Positions 9,045 through 18,599 of a stretch of 64,000 nt of DNA are shown here, in pieces. Origin of the DNA: Candidatus Eiseniibacteriota bacterium. Lineage in GTDB: Bacteria; Eisenbacteria; RBG-16-71-46. Made by a program: the position numbers and the translations under genes. Under the pieces are notes generated by a model. The model had not been told where the DNA came from. It did no database searches and saw only the letters and a program-made list of their open reading frames with translations. The stretch spans positions 62,001 through 126,000 of the forward strand of contig JADJLL010000006.1 in assembly GCA_016710095.1 (NCBI GenBank). The letters run 5' to 3'. How positions within the stretch are numbered: the first letter of the stretch is position 1; every line of letters starts with the position of its first letter.

Positions 9045-10243
9045 TGGCGCCCCCGGGGTTCTCGCTCACTCCACTCGGCCGCGAGGCCGAGCGCCTTTTC
9101 GTAAAACGCTTCGTGTCGGCGGACCATCGCGTCGATGCTGCGCTCGGTGAGCATCGCCTCGCGCGCGGCGGCGCCACGGCGGCGCGCCTCGTCGCGATCC
9201 AGCAGCGCTTCGCGCAGTGCGCCCGCGAGCGCGGCCGGGTTCTCGGGCGGCACGAGCCAGCCCGTGCGGCCGTCGTCCAGCACTTCGGCGTTGCCGCCCA
9301 CACGCGTCACCACGCACGGGCGCGCCGCGGCCATCGCTTCGAGCAGCGCGTTCGGGATGCCCTCCTCGCGGCTCGACAGCGTGAACACGTCGAACGCCGG
9401 CAGCAGCCGGTCGACGTCGGAGCGCTCGCCGAGGAACGCCACGCGATCGGCCACGCCGAGGGAGCGCGCCTGCGCTTCGAGCGCGTCGCGGTCCGGGCCG
9501 TCACCGGCGATCGCGCAGCGGAACGCGAGCCCGTCCTTCGCGAGCAGCGCGAGCGCGCCGAGCAGCGTGCCGAAGTCCTTGCGCGGCGCGAGGCAGCCGA
9601 CGGCGCCGATCAGGAGCTGCGCCGGTGAAGACGCGGCCGGGAGCCCGAGGCCGCCGGCCTCGGCAGGCGTCGCGTCCTCGCCGCTGAAGCGTGCGACGTC
9701 CACGCCGTTCGCGATCACCGTGATGCGTTCGCGCGGCACACCGAGCGCCACGGAACTCGTGGCGACTTCCTCGCTCACCGCGGTGACGTGCGTCGCGAGC
9801 GCGTGCGCGCGGCGCTGCACCGCGATCTGGCGCGCGGTCTCGAACGCGTCCACGTTGCGCTTGGCGACCGCCACGACGGGCACGCCGCACCAGCGGCCGG
9901 CGAGCGCGGCGAAGAGATTCGGTCCGAACAGGTAACCGTGGATCACGTCCGGGCGGAACTCGCGCACGAGCGAAACGAGGCGCAGCAGTCCGGCCGCTCC
10001 GCTGGGATCGTAGAGGCGCTTGCCCACGCGCAGGTCCGTGATCGGCAGCCCCGTCGCCTCGACGAGCGGCGTGAACGCGCCTTCGCGCTTGAGGCACGCG
10101 ATGCGCACGTCGAAGCGCGTGCGGTCGAGCCGGCGCCACATTTCGAGCAGGTGGCGCTCGGCGCCGCCCGTGACGAAGTTGCCCACCACGTAGAGGAGGC
10201 GGATGCGGCGGCCCGGAAGCCCCAGTGCGCGCGGATCGCTCAC
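9041..10243 (-). CDS. GT4 glycosyltransferase
   Basis: This is an intact frame of about 400 residues starting at GTG 10243, which overlaps the deacetylase stop as GTGA. It has the two-domain GT4 fold: IRLLYVVGNFVTGGAERHLLE at the N-terminus, a central VIANGVDVARFS, then LIGAVGCLAPRKDFGTLL, CAIAGDGPDRDALEAQA and EEGIPNALLEAMAAARPCVV, where the two Glu of the E-x7-E motif bind the donor nucleotide sugar. GG/ERHLLEMW near the N-terminus resembles transferases of colanic-acid and amylovoran type clusters. It should work in the cytoplasm on an undecaprenyl-linked glycan. Confidence 0.88.
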   Translation of the reverse strand: MSDPRALGLPGRRIRLLYVVGNFVTGGAERHLLEMWRRLDRTRFDVRIACLKREGAFTPLVEATGLPITDLRVGKRLYDPSGAAGLLRLVSLVREFRPDVIHGYLFGPNLFAALAGRWCGVPVVAVAKRNVDAFETARQIAVQRRAHALATHVTAVSEEVATSSVALGVPRERITVIANGVDVARFSGEDATPAEAGGLGLPAASSPAQLLIGAVGCLAPRKDFGTLLGALALLAKDGLAFRCAIAGDGPDRDALEAQARSLGVADRVAFLGERSDVDRLLPAFDVFTLSSREEGIPNALLEAMAAARPCVVTRVGGNAEVLDDGRTGWLVPPENPAALAGALREALLDRDEARRRGAAAREAMLTERSIDAMVRRHEAFYEKALGLAAEWSEREPRGRQ

Positions 10244-11265
10244 GAGCCCATCTCCACGCGGCCCTTGCGCAGCGAGTCGAACGCGCCGCGCGTCTCGGCG
10301 AGCGTCATGCGCTCCGAGAAGCCGAGCGGTCCCGTGCAGGCGCCTTCGGTCAGCGGACGGCGCGGCAGCTCGAAGCGCGCCGACGACGCGGTCTGCACGG
10401 ACACGTCGCCCGAGCGCGTGATCACGGCGTACTGGAAGCCCGCGGCGCGCGTGGCGCTCACGGTCGTCGCGTCGTGATCGCCGTTCGGGTACGCGATGCC
10501 CGGCGTGCCGCAGCCGAGCCGCTCGCGGATCAGCGCGGCCGAGTCGGCCATCTCGCGCCGCTGCGAGTCCGGCGACAGCAGCGTGAGGAACGGATGCGTG
10601 AGCGTGTGCGCCCCGGCTTCCATGCCGGCGGAGACGAGCTTCTTCGCGAGCGCCCAGTCGGCGAACTCGCACGGTGCGCGATCGGCGACACCGAGCGCTT
10701 CGCGCAGCGCGGCGAGCCGCGCGTGCTGTTCGGCGGGCACGACGCGCAGCAGCGGCAGCAGCGCGCGCAGCGCGGCCGAACGGCCGGACGGCTGCGACAC
10801 GTCGAGCGTCACGGCCGTGCCGCCCCAATCGATCGTCGCGTGCGTTTTCGTGGCGCGCGTGAGCGCGTGCGCGAGTTCGTCCCACCAGGGCGCGCGGCGT
10901 TCTTCCATCAGCCCCGCGGTCAGGTAGAACGTGGCGCGTGCGCCCGCCTTCTCGAGGATCGGCAGCGCGCGGGTGACGTTGTCCGCGTAGCCGTCGTCGA
11001 ACGAGAACGCGACGTGGTGTCCCGCGACGCCCTTCTCGAGCCGCTGAAGCCCTTCGGCCACGCTCACCGGCGTCATGCCGGCGCGCACGAGCGCGCGCAG
11101 CTGACCGGCGAGCATGTCCTCGGACACACCGAGGTGATAGAGCGCCCTCTGGCCGTTCTCGTAGACACGGTGGTGCCGGATGATCGTGAGAAGCGGCGCC
11201 TCCGGCGCCGTGCGGCCCGAAGGCGCGCCGAGGCTCAGCAGCCAGCGCACGAGACGTCCGCTCAC
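10240..11265 (-). CDS. Polysaccharide deacetylase (NodB/CE4 family)
   Basis: The 341-residue protein starts at GTG 11265, overlapping the ligase stop as GTGA. The NodB motifs are visible: motif 1 VAFSFDDGYADN with the catalytic and metal-binding Asp pair, and motif 2 AGAHTLTHP with the two metal-ligand His. GCGTPGIAYPNGDHD corresponds to motif 3. The N-terminal segment resembles the deacetylases of exosortase-linked EPS clusters, which are thought to remove N-acetyl groups from amino sugars of the polymer or its precursor. No signal peptide is obvious, but a hydrophobic N-terminal stretch (LVRWLLSLGAP) could anchor it. Confidence 0.88.
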   Translation of the reverse strand: MSGRLVRWLLSLGAPSGRTAPEAPLLTIIRHHRVYENGQRALYHLGVSEDMLAGQLRALVRAGMTPVSVAEGLQRLEKGVAGHHVAFSFDDGYADNVTRALPILEKAGARATFYLTAGLMEERRAPWWDELAHALTRATKTHATIDWGGTAVTLDVSQPSGRSAALRALLPLLRVVPAEQHARLAALREALGVADRAPCEFADWALAKKLVSAGMEAGAHTLTHPFLTLLSPDSQRREMADSAALIRERLGCGTPGIAYPNGDHDATTVSATRAAGFQYAVITRSGDVSVQTASSARFELPRRPLTEGACTGPLGFSERMTLAETRGAFDSLRKGRVEMGS

Positions 11266-12710
11266 GCGGCCACCCCCTTCTGCGGCTCGGGCCACAGCGA
11301 GTCCTCGACGAGCGCGCACAGGATCCAGAGGCTGCTCGCGATCACGACGTTGAAGAAGCGGTCGCCGAACGCGCAGGTGACGGCCATCGACAGGACGGCG
11401 CCGGCGAGCCCGTTCGCGAGCGCACGGTCGAACGCGGACTTCGCGCGCTGCGCCGCGATGTTCGCGAGGCGGAAGCACGACCACAGCAGCCACAGGAACA
11501 GTCCGAGGCCGAAGATGCCCATCTCGGACAGCATGCGCAGGTAGGTGTTGTGCGCGGAGTCCTTGATGTCGGCGAGACCGAGTTCGGCGCCGAGGTCCGG
11601 CAGCACGTAACCGAGACCGGTGAAGCCCACGCCGTCGAGCGGATGATCCTCGACGACCTTGAAGATCGTCTGCCAGGTCTCGATGCGCTTCTCGGCCGCG
11701 CCGTCCATCGTGACGCCGCTGTCGTCGCCCTGCTCGGTGGACTCCGAGATGCGGTCCTTGAGGTAGTCGGGCATCCAGACGGGCGACAACAACAGCACGA
11801 CGACAAGCGCGCCGAGCAGCACGCGCGAGCCGCGCCAGGTGACGAGGATCGTGCCGGCGAGCAGCGCGAGCATCGAGCCGCGCGAGAGCGACAGGATGAT
11901 CGCGAAACTGCCGAGCGCCCAGATGCCCGTGAGGAGCAGCTTCCCGAGCGCGTTCTTGACCCCCGCGACGAGCGAGATCGCGAGGACCGAGAAGAGCGCG
12001 AGGTACGCGCCGAGTTCGTTCGCCTGCCCGAGTGATCCGGTGGCGCGACCGCCGCTGCCGTTGCGACCGAGCGCGACCGTGACGAGCGACTCCGCGATCA
12101 GGCCGGCGAGAATCGCCCACGCGATGCGGCGGCGATCGGACTGGCCGCGCGCCATGGCGAGCACGATGAAGTACGTGGTGAACGTGGTGGCGGCGCGGAA
12201 CAGCTGCAGCGCGGCCGCCGCGGCGTTGTACCCGAGCCCGGTGGGCCACACACCGCCGCGCACGATGGACAACGCCGCGACGAACAGCAGCCAACCGATC
12301 GTGGCACCGAGCATGTTCGGGCGCATGAGCGGCTGGCGCGCCATGACGCGCGAAAGCGTGTAGGTGCCGAAGATCGAGAAGAGCAGCACGTTGAGCACGT
12401 TGAGGCCGGGGATCGGCGTCGGCGGCACCCACGGCAGGAACGGCGTGACGATCGGCACGAGCAGCAGCCCGAACGACGGGAACGCGAGGATGCCGCCGAG
12501 CGCGCCGAGGCCCATCGCGACCTTCACGATGCGGTGCGGGTCCTGGTGGAAGACGTAGTCGAGCGCGATGAACGCGGCCATCACGAGCGCGGCGATCACC
12601 ATGCCGACGACCGCGATCAGCGCGCCGCTGATGCCCTGCGCTTGCCGCCGGGCGGTCGCGCGGACTTCGCCCGCGACGTCGCGCGTGTGCGGCTGGAGTT
12701 CGGGATTCAT
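11262..12710 (-). CDS. O-antigen ligase/polymerase-like membrane protein (Wzy_C domain)
   Basis: The 482-residue protein has about ten hydrophobic segments (for example ISGALIAVVGMVIAALVMAAF and RVLLGALVVVLLLSPVWM). The large periplasmic loop typical of the O-antigen ligase/polymerase family carries ESTEQGDDSG, KRIETWQTIFKVVEDHPLDGVGFTGLG and DSAHNTYLRMLSEMGIFG. The HNTYLR motif and the preceding G-x-G are family marks. In a Wzx/Wzy cluster this protein would polymerise, or transfer to an acceptor, the repeat units delivered by the flippase. The ATG at 12710 overlaps the GT2 stop as ATGA and its own stop overlaps the deacetylase GTG. Confidence 0.88.
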   Translation of the reverse strand: MNPELQPHTRDVAGEVRATARRQAQGISGALIAVVGMVIAALVMAAFIALDYVFHQDPHRIVKVAMGLGALGGILAFPSFGLLLVPIVTPFLPWVPPTPIPGLNVLNVLLFSIFGTYTLSRVMARQPLMRPNMLGATIGWLLFVAALSIVRGGVWPTGLGYNAAAAALQLFRAATTFTTYFIVLAMARGQSDRRRIAWAILAGLIAESLVTVALGRNGSGGRATGSLGQANELGAYLALFSVLAISLVAGVKNALGKLLLTGIWALGSFAIILSLSRGSMLALLAGTILVTWRGSRVLLGALVVVLLLSPVWMPDYLKDRISESTEQGDDSGVTMDGAAEKRIETWQTIFKVVEDHPLDGVGFTGLGYVLPDLGAELGLADIKDSAHNTYLRMLSEMGIFGLGLFLWLLWSCFRLANIAAQRAKSAFDRALANGLAGAVLSMAVTCAFGDRFFNVVIASSLWILCALVEDSLWPEPQKGVAA

Positions 12711-13747
12711 CGCGCGCCCTCGGCGCCGGCCGGCGCGCCTGCGCCGTCCTTGCGTGCGTCGCCGCGCAGTTCCACGCGGCGCACGGCGACCATGGGCGTC
12801 GCGACGGCCACGGCCGCCTTGCGCCCGCGCAGCTTCGCGAACAGCGACGGCGGCAGCAGCGCCGCGCACCAGCCCGCGATCACGGGGGTGACGCGCTCGG
12901 GGAACATCCACGACGCCGCGAAACCCGCGCGCGCCTCGGCGGTGCGCCCTTCGCGCAGCGCGTGCAGCGCGAGCTTGTAACGGTAGAGCCCGGCGCGGCG
13001 CTTCGCCGAGCGGCGCAGGTCCGGGTGCAGTCCGGTGTCGGCGGCGAGGCGCTCGAACAGCGTGGCGCCGCCCTTCAGGCGGTTCTCGGTCTGGCGCGTG
13101 AGCCCGCCTTCGCGGTGCTGGTAGCGCACGAGCGAGCGGCGCGACGCCGTGGCGAGGCCGCGGCGCGAGAGCCGGATCCAGAGATCGAGGTCCTCGGCGT
13201 GGCTCAGGCTCTCGTCGAAGCCGCCCGTCGCCTCGAGCGCGGCACGGCGCACGACGGCCGACGACGTGAGCACGAAGTTCACCTCGAAGAGCTGCGCGAT
13301 CGGCGCGCCGCACCACGGCTCCACGAGATCGGCGTAGAGGCCGAACCACGACGCGTGCAGCTGGCCGTCGAGCGTGCGGAACGCGCCGTCGGAGAAGAAC
13401 CAGTCGGCTTCCGGCGCGGCGGCGAGCTTCTCGGCCGCCGTCGTGAGCTTCTCGGGGAACCACAGGTCGTCCGCGTCGAGGAACGCGACCCACGCGCCAC
13501 GCGCGGCGCGCCAGCCGGCGTTGCGCGCCGCGCCGGCGCTGCCGAAGCGGCCACGCACCACGCGCACGCGCGTGCCGAAGCGCGCCTCGACCGCGTCGCC
13601 CGAGCCGTCGGTGGACGCGTCGTCCACGACCACGATCTCCATCGGCGCGTGCGTCTGCGCGAGCGCGGACTCGACCGCGTCGACGAGATCGGGCATCCCG
13701 TTGTGCGCCGGGATCACGACGGAGAACTCGGGCACGAACGCGTTCAC
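12707..13747 (-). CDS. GT2 glycosyltransferase
   Basis: The 346-residue protein starts at GTG 13747 (GTGA overlap). GT-A fold motifs are clear: FSVVIPAHNGMPDLVDAVES, IVVVDDASTDGSGD, AARNAGWRAARGAWVAFLDADD with the metal-binding DxD, and EDLDLWIRLSRRG as the acceptor/catalytic ED region. The C-terminal 100 residues are helical and basic without clear membrane helices. It follows another GT2 gene directly and probably arose by duplication, though the two differ a good deal. It adds one sugar from an NDP donor on the cytoplasmic side. Confidence 0.88.
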   Translation of the reverse strand: MNAFVPEFSVVIPAHNGMPDLVDAVESALAQTHAPMEIVVVDDASTDGSGDAVEARFGTRVRVVRGRFGSAGAARNAGWRAARGAWVAFLDADDLWFPEKLTTAAEKLAAAPEADWFFSDGAFRTLDGQLHASWFGLYADLVEPWCGAPIAQLFEVNFVLTSSAVVRRAALEATGGFDESLSHAEDLDLWIRLSRRGLATASRRSLVRYQHREGGLTRQTENRLKGGATLFERLAADTGLHPDLRRSAKRRAGLYRYKLALHALREGRTAEARAGFAASWMFPERVTPVIAGWCAALLPPSLFAKLRGRKAAVAVATPMVAVRRVELRGDARKDGAGAPAGAEGAR

Positions 13748-14736
13748 GCGCCGCCCCCGCCCTTCAGCACGGGCGCCGTCGGCCGTTCGCGCAGCACGAG
13801 CTGCTTGAGCCACGACATCTGCATGAGCGGTTTCATGAGCGGAGCGGGCACGAGCGAACCGAACGTCGCGATCGCGCGGCGGCGGGCAGGCCCCGCGTCG
13901 CGCGCCCTCGCGAGGAAGGCGCGCCCCTCGCCGTACTTGCCCGCGCGGATCGCCGCGATGCCGACGTCGTACGCGAGACCGGCGGCGCGCACGGCACCGA
14001 GCGCGCGCAGTTCGGGCTCCGCCCGATACGCGCCAGCGGCGACACGTTCCATGATCACGAGGTTGTCGCGATGGCGCGCGTCGAAGTTGCGCGACAGCGC
14101 CGCGGCGTGGAACCAGTAGTGCACGAGTTTGTCGGTCATGAGGCCGCCCGGGTGACGCGCGGCGAGCCGCAGCCAGAGATCGTAGTCGTGCGAGTACACG
14201 ATGGTCGGGTCGATCCCCCCGACGGCGTGATACGCCTCGCGCTCCACGATCATCGAGCTGAGCAGCGGGAAACACCGGTGCACGAGCGGTTCGAACAGAT
14301 CGCCGGCGCGTTCGCGCACGGGCTGGAAGTAGTCGCCGAGCCAGGACTCCTTCACGACGCCTTCCTCGGCCACGTAGTCGCCGTCGGTGCTCAGCCACCG
14401 GACCTGCGGATGCTTCTCGAGGAACGTGAGCTGGCGCTCCAGCTTTTCGGGCGCCCACCAATCGTCCGCGTCGATGAACGCGAGCCAGTCGCCCTTCGCG
14501 ATCGCGAGCCCGTCGCGCCGCGCGGCGGCGGCGTTGCGGTGCGGCAGGCGCAGCACCTGCACGCGGTCGCCGTACTTGCCCTCGATGTACTCCGGCATGC
14601 CGTCGGTGGAGCCGTCGTCGCAGACGATGATCTCGTCGGGCACGACCGTTCCCTCGAGCAGCGAATCGATCGCGCGCGCGATGCACCACGTGGCGTTGTA
14701 GGCGGCGAAGACGGCGGAAACGGTCGGACGGCTCAC
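13744..14736 (-). CDS. GT2 glycosyltransferase
   Basis: The 330-residue protein starts at GTG 14736, which overlaps the flippase stop as GTGA. It has the GT-A motifs VSAVFAAYNATWCIARAIDS, IIVCDDGSTDG, AAARRDGLAIAKGDWLAFIDADD with the DxD metal site, and YSHDYDLWLRLAARHPG as the catalytic Asp region. The C-terminal tail (GKYGEGRAFLARARDAG) looks like a short helical repeat. It is one of five stand-alone glycosyltransferases in the operon, plus one fused to a sugar transferase, which implies a repeat unit of roughly five to seven sugars if all act once. Confidence 0.88.
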   Translation of the reverse strand: MSRPTVSAVFAAYNATWCIARAIDSLLEGTVVPDEIIVCDDGSTDGMPEYIEGKYGDRVQVLRLPHRNAAAARRDGLAIAKGDWLAFIDADDWWAPEKLERQLTFLEKHPQVRWLSTDGDYVAEEGVVKESWLGDYFQPVRERAGDLFEPLVHRCFPLLSSMIVEREAYHAVGGIDPTIVYSHDYDLWLRLAARHPGGLMTDKLVHYWFHAAALSRNFDARHRDNLVIMERVAAGAYRAEPELRALGAVRAAGLAYDVGIAAIRAGKYGEGRAFLARARDAGPARRRAIATFGSLVPAPLMKPLMQMSWLKQLVLRERPTAPVLKGGGGA

Positions 14737-16337
14737 GACTGGCCCTCCCCTGCTGCGGGACGCACGAGTCCCGAGAACATGCGCGACCAGCGCGGCCGGT
14801 CGGACTGCGGAATGCCCCAAAGCCACGCCGCGCCCGCAAAGACGATCCAGCCGGCGGCGCAGGTGCCGAAGATCGGCAACCAGCCGATCGGGTGCCAGAA
14901 GTGCTGCACGACCAGCGCGACCGGCAGGAACGTGGCGGCGACGAGCGCCGGCTGCACGAGCCCCATCCAGAGGTAGCGGCCGAACGGCATCTCGAGCACG
15001 CGGCAGGCGAACCACGCGGTCGCGAGGCCGCTCAGGAAGAACTGCGGCACGGCGGTGCCCATCGCGACGCCGAGCAGCTTCGCCATGTCCCCGCCCGCGA
15101 GCGGCTCCATGAGCGCGGGGTGCGTCGCCCACCACATGGAGAGCCCGAGGTTGGCGAGCGCCGAGGCGAGCGAGATGAGCACGACGCCCTTGTGCCGGCC
15201 GATGCCGAAGAGCAGCGACGAGGCGACGGCCTGCGGCAGCGACACGATCGTCGGGATCGCGAGCGTCGTGATGAGCACGGCCGCACCGGCGTATTTGGCC
15301 CCCACCCACGTCGTGAGCAGGTTGCCGCCGAAGACGACGAGGCCGAGCAGCACCGGGCCGCTCACGAGCACGGAGTAGCGCGAGCCCGACAGCATCATGT
15401 GGCGCAGCTTGTCGCGTTCGCCGAGCGTGTCCATTTCGCTCGCCGTGGGCGACAGCACGAACGCGGCGCCGTGCACGAGCTGGCGCGCGTTGTCCACGAG
15501 ACCGGAACCGAGACTGAACGGCGTCACCATCGCCGCGCCGACGAACGACGTGATCACGATCGCGTCGGTCTGGAACGACAGGTTCTGCGCGAGCGCGCCG
15601 GTGAGCGCCCAGCCGCCGTAGCTCGCGATCTGGCGCAGCTGGCGCTTGGACACGAGCGACAGCGAGACGCGCACCTCGGGCAGCAGCCCGCGCGCGGCCC
15701 ACCACGACCACACGTGCCCCATGAGGTTCACGATGAGCGACGCCCACGCGAGTTCGATGAGGCCGCCGCCGGTCTTGAGCACGGCGACGAACGCGACCGG
15801 ACGGATGAGGCTGATCACCATGCCGATGCCGTTCGCGACGTCGTAGCGCTGCAGGCCCGACAGCACGGCGCCGAACACGCCGAGCGGGAAACCGAGCGCG
15901 AGCGTCGCGCCGACGAGCAGCACGAGCGTGGGCGCCACGGCGTGCAGTTCGGGATCCATGCGGATCCAGTCGGCGGCGTGCGAACCCACGAACGCGGCGA
16001 ACGCCATCGTGAGGAAGCCGACGGCGGTGTAGAGCGCGATCGCGCTGCTGATGGTGCGCGACAGGCCGTCGAAGTCCTTCACGGCGTAGTCGCGCGACAC
16101 GTAGCGCACGAGCGACGGGCGGATGCCCTGGTCGAAGAGACCGAAGTAGCCCGTCAGCGAGAAGACGGTCGTCCACAGGCCGTAGTCACGGTCGCCCAGC
16201 CCGCGCACCATGAGCGGCGTGAGCACGAGCGCGACACCCGCGGTCAGGATCAGCCGCAGGTAGTTGGTGACGACGTTGCGGAGGACTCGAATGCCGCGCA
16301 CGGGTCGTGTCGCCGGGGATGACGGCGGCGCCGTCAC
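14733..16337 (-). CDS. Polysaccharide flippase (Wzx-like, MATE/MOP superfamily)
   Basis: The 534-residue protein has 12 or more predicted hydrophobic helices, starting with VVTNYLRLILTAGVALVLTPLMV after a short cytosolic tail. The RGLGDRDYGLWTTVFSLTGYFGLFDQG segment is characteristic of Wzx and related oligosaccharide flippases. It would move the undecaprenyl-linked repeat unit across the inner membrane for polymerisation. The ATG at 16337 overlaps the tyrosine-kinase stop as ATGA; the downstream GT2 starts inside its stop codon. No frameshift is evident. Confidence 0.88.
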   Translation of the reverse strand: MTAPPSSPATRPVRGIRVLRNVVTNYLRLILTAGVALVLTPLMVRGLGDRDYGLWTTVFSLTGYFGLFDQGIRPSLVRYVSRDYAVKDFDGLSRTISSAIALYTAVGFLTMAFAAFVGSHAADWIRMDPELHAVAPTLVLLVGATLALGFPLGVFGAVLSGLQRYDVANGIGMVISLIRPVAFVAVLKTGGGLIELAWASLIVNLMGHVWSWWAARGLLPEVRVSLSLVSKRQLRQIASYGGWALTGALAQNLSFQTDAIVITSFVGAAMVTPFSLGSGLVDNARQLVHGAAFVLSPTASEMDTLGERDKLRHMMLSGSRYSVLVSGPVLLGLVVFGGNLLTTWVGAKYAGAAVLITTLAIPTIVSLPQAVASSLLFGIGRHKGVVLISLASALANLGLSMWWATHPALMEPLAGGDMAKLLGVAMGTAVPQFFLSGLATAWFACRVLEMPFGRYLWMGLVQPALVAATFLPVALVVQHFWHPIGWLPIFGTCAAGWIVFAGAAWLWGIPQSDRPRWSRMFSGLVRPAAGEGQS

Positions 16338-18580
16338 CCTTCGACGGCCTCGGTGGTGTAGCCGTAGTAGTTGGCCTTGTAGCCGTAGTACTGGGGCAGG
16401 AACTCACCGGCGTCGTTCATGAGCACGCCGAGCACGTTGTCACGCGCCTCCCGCTGCACCTTGACCCCGTACTCCGCGGCCTTGCGCACCGTGGCGCCGG
16501 CTTTGATGACGTACAGCACGCCTTCGACGGCGCGGCCGAGGATGAGCGGGTCGGGCACGGCGAGGCACGGCGCGCAGTCGAGCACGATCAGCTCGTAGCG
16601 CGACATGGCTTCCTTGAGGAACCACTCGACGTTCTCGGCGTCGATGAGCTCCGCCGCCGGGCGCTCGCTGCGGCCCGCCGACAGGAAGTCGAGCGTCGGC
16701 AGCGCGGTCTGGCGCACGAAGCGTTCGTCGTACGTGCGCTGCTGCAGCATCTGCGCGAGCCCCCAGCTGCTGCCGGGCATGCCGAGCGCGCGGTGCAGCG
16801 CGGGGCTGCGAAGGTCGAAGTCCACGAGCAGCGTCTTCTGGCGATGCTCGCGCGCGAGCGTGATGCCGAGGCACGCGCTCGTCGTGGTCTTGCCTTCGCC
16901 GCGCGTCGAGCTCGTGATGAGGATCGTGCGCGGCAGCGTGCGGCCGCGCGTGCGCGCGAGATTGAGGTAGATGCGCTTGAACTCGAGGCCCAGCGGGCTC
17001 TCGACCTTCAGGCGCTGGATGAGGCCGGCCTCACGCGAGGCGGGCAGCGCGCCCGGAGCGGCGGCGCCGGTGGAGACCGGGGCCTTCTGCTTGCGCACGC
17101 GCGCCAGTTCCTCGACCCGCGGGATCGCGCCGAGCACGGGCAGGCCGAGCATCTGCTCGACTTCTTCCGCGTTGCGCACGGACTGGTCGTGGTGCTCGAC
17201 GACGAGCACGGTGCCGACGCCGATCACGCCGCCGACGACGAGCGCCATGAGCACGAGCAGCGGACGATTCGGCTTGCCGGGCGACGCGGGGCGCGTGGCC
17301 GGCTCCATGATGACGAAGCGGCCGGAGACCTTCGCGTTCTGGAACGCTTCGGCGATCTGCGCGGCGGCCGACTGCTGCTGGAACGCGTTGTAGAGCGAGC
17401 GGGCCTGGTCGACTTCGGCCTGCAGGCGCGAAATGTCGAGTTCGCGGTTCGGCGCCATGACGCGCTCGCGCTGGTAGCCGTCCACCTGCGACGAGATCCA
17501 GCCGCGCCACGATTCACGCGCGCTGAGATCGGCCTGCGCGAGGCGGTAGCGCACGGCGAGGTCGCGGCCTTCGGGCGACGCGTTCGGCAGCGCGCGCGAA
17601 GCGGCCTCGTTGAGCGCGAACTCGAGTTCGGACGTCTTGCGCGCGAGCGCCACGCGGGCGCTCGAGCCGCCGGTGAGCGACGCCTCGTTGAGCATCGCGC
17701 GGCCGAGCTGGTTCTGAAGCGACGCCATCTGCCCGACGAGCGCGTTCACGTCCGGGCTCGAGAGCTGCTGCGGGTCGCCGTCCTTGAGCCGGCCGGGGAA
17801 CTGCGAGCGCAGGTCGGCGACGCGCTGGCGCTGGTCGTCGGCGTCCACCGACGCCTGCTCCTGCAGCGAGAGCGCGAACGAGAGATTGGCGCCGTTCACG
17901 GTCGTCGCACCGATGCTCGACGAGATCACCGCGCGGCGCGCGCCCTCGAGCTTCATTTCGGCTTCCTGCAGCGCGCGCTTGTACACCTGCAGCTGCTCGA
18001 CGCTGAACTCCTGCTGCGCCTGCACGGCCTCGAGCTGGCGCGCCTTGGACGACGCGACGAACTGGTTCGAGACGGCTTCGCAGAACTTGCGCGCGCGCTC
18101 GGCGTCGAAGTCCGCGACCTGCACCTGGAACAGCTTGCCCTTCGAGCGCTTGATCGCGATGTTCGTGCGGAGCTGGTCCACGAGGAACGCCTCGACCTGC
18201 TCGTCCTGCGAAAGCCCGGGATACTTGGACGCCGACTTGAGCGCCCACGCGCGCGTCGCGCGATCTTCCTTCACGCCGGTCGCGGCCACGACGCTGCGCA
18301 GGAACAGGCTGCTCTGCACCTGCTCGCGCATGATGTCGGCCTGCTGCTCGACGTCCGGCCCGCCCGAAATGCTGCCGAGCGGTCCCTGCATCGCCTGCCC
18401 GCGGTCGAGCAGCAGCAGCGTCGTGCTGAAGTAGACGGGCTTGAGCAGGAACGCGGCGGACACGCCGATGGCCAGCGCCGCCAGCCACGGCAGCAGCAGG
18501 AGCCACTTGCGCCGCAGCATCGTGCGCAGGAGCTCGGCGGGGTCCATCGCCGGCGCGGTCGGAATCGGGAGTTCGCTCAT
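16334..18580 (-). CDS. Wzc-like polysaccharide co-polymerase with BY-kinase domain
   Basis: The 748-residue protein starts at MSELPIPTAP (18580). The N-terminal Wzz part begins with helix KWLLLLPWLAALAIGVSAAFLL, continues with a long periplasmic coiled-coil region, and ends with a second helix PLLVLMALVVGGVIGVGTVL (about residue 450). A cytosolic ATPase follows: Walker A SSTRGEGKTTTS, Walker A' TLLVDFDLRSP, Walker B LIVLDCAPC. The last residues form a tyrosine-rich tail (QYYGYKANYYGYTT), the autophosphorylation cluster of bacterial tyrosine kinases. It controls chain length and export together with the Wza-like protein encoded 19 bases upstream. It lacks a cognate low-molecular-weight phosphatase gene in this window. 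Confidence 0.92.
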   Translation of the reverse strand: MSELPIPTAPAMDPAELLRTMLRRKWLLLLPWLAALAIGVSAAFLLKPVYFSTTLLLLDRGQAMQGPLGSISGGPDVEQQADIMREQVQSSLFLRSVVAATGVKEDRATRAWALKSASKYPGLSQDEQVEAFLVDQLRTNIAIKRSKGKLFQVQVADFDAERARKFCEAVSNQFVASSKARQLEAVQAQQEFSVEQLQVYKRALQEAEMKLEGARRAVISSSIGATTVNGANLSFALSLQEQASVDADDQRQRVADLRSQFPGRLKDGDPQQLSSPDVNALVGQMASLQNQLGRAMLNEASLTGGSSARVALARKTSELEFALNEAASRALPNASPEGRDLAVRYRLAQADLSARESWRGWISSQVDGYQRERVMAPNRELDISRLQAEVDQARSLYNAFQQQSAAAQIAEAFQNAKVSGRFVIMEPATRPASPGKPNRPLLVLMALVVGGVIGVGTVLVVEHHDQSVRNAEEVEQMLGLPVLGAIPRVEELARVRKQKAPVSTGAAAPGALPASREAGLIQRLKVESPLGLEFKRIYLNLARTRGRTLPRTILITSSTRGEGKTTTSACLGITLAREHRQKTLLVDFDLRSPALHRALGMPGSSWGLAQMLQQRTYDERFVRQTALPTLDFLSAGRSERPAAELIDAENVEWFLKEAMSRYELIVLDCAPCLAVPDPLILGRAVEGVLYVIKAGATVRKAAEYGVKVQREARDNVLGVLMNDAGEFLPQYYGYKANYYGYTTEAVEG

Positions 18581-18599
18581 GGTTGTCCGGGGGCTTTCT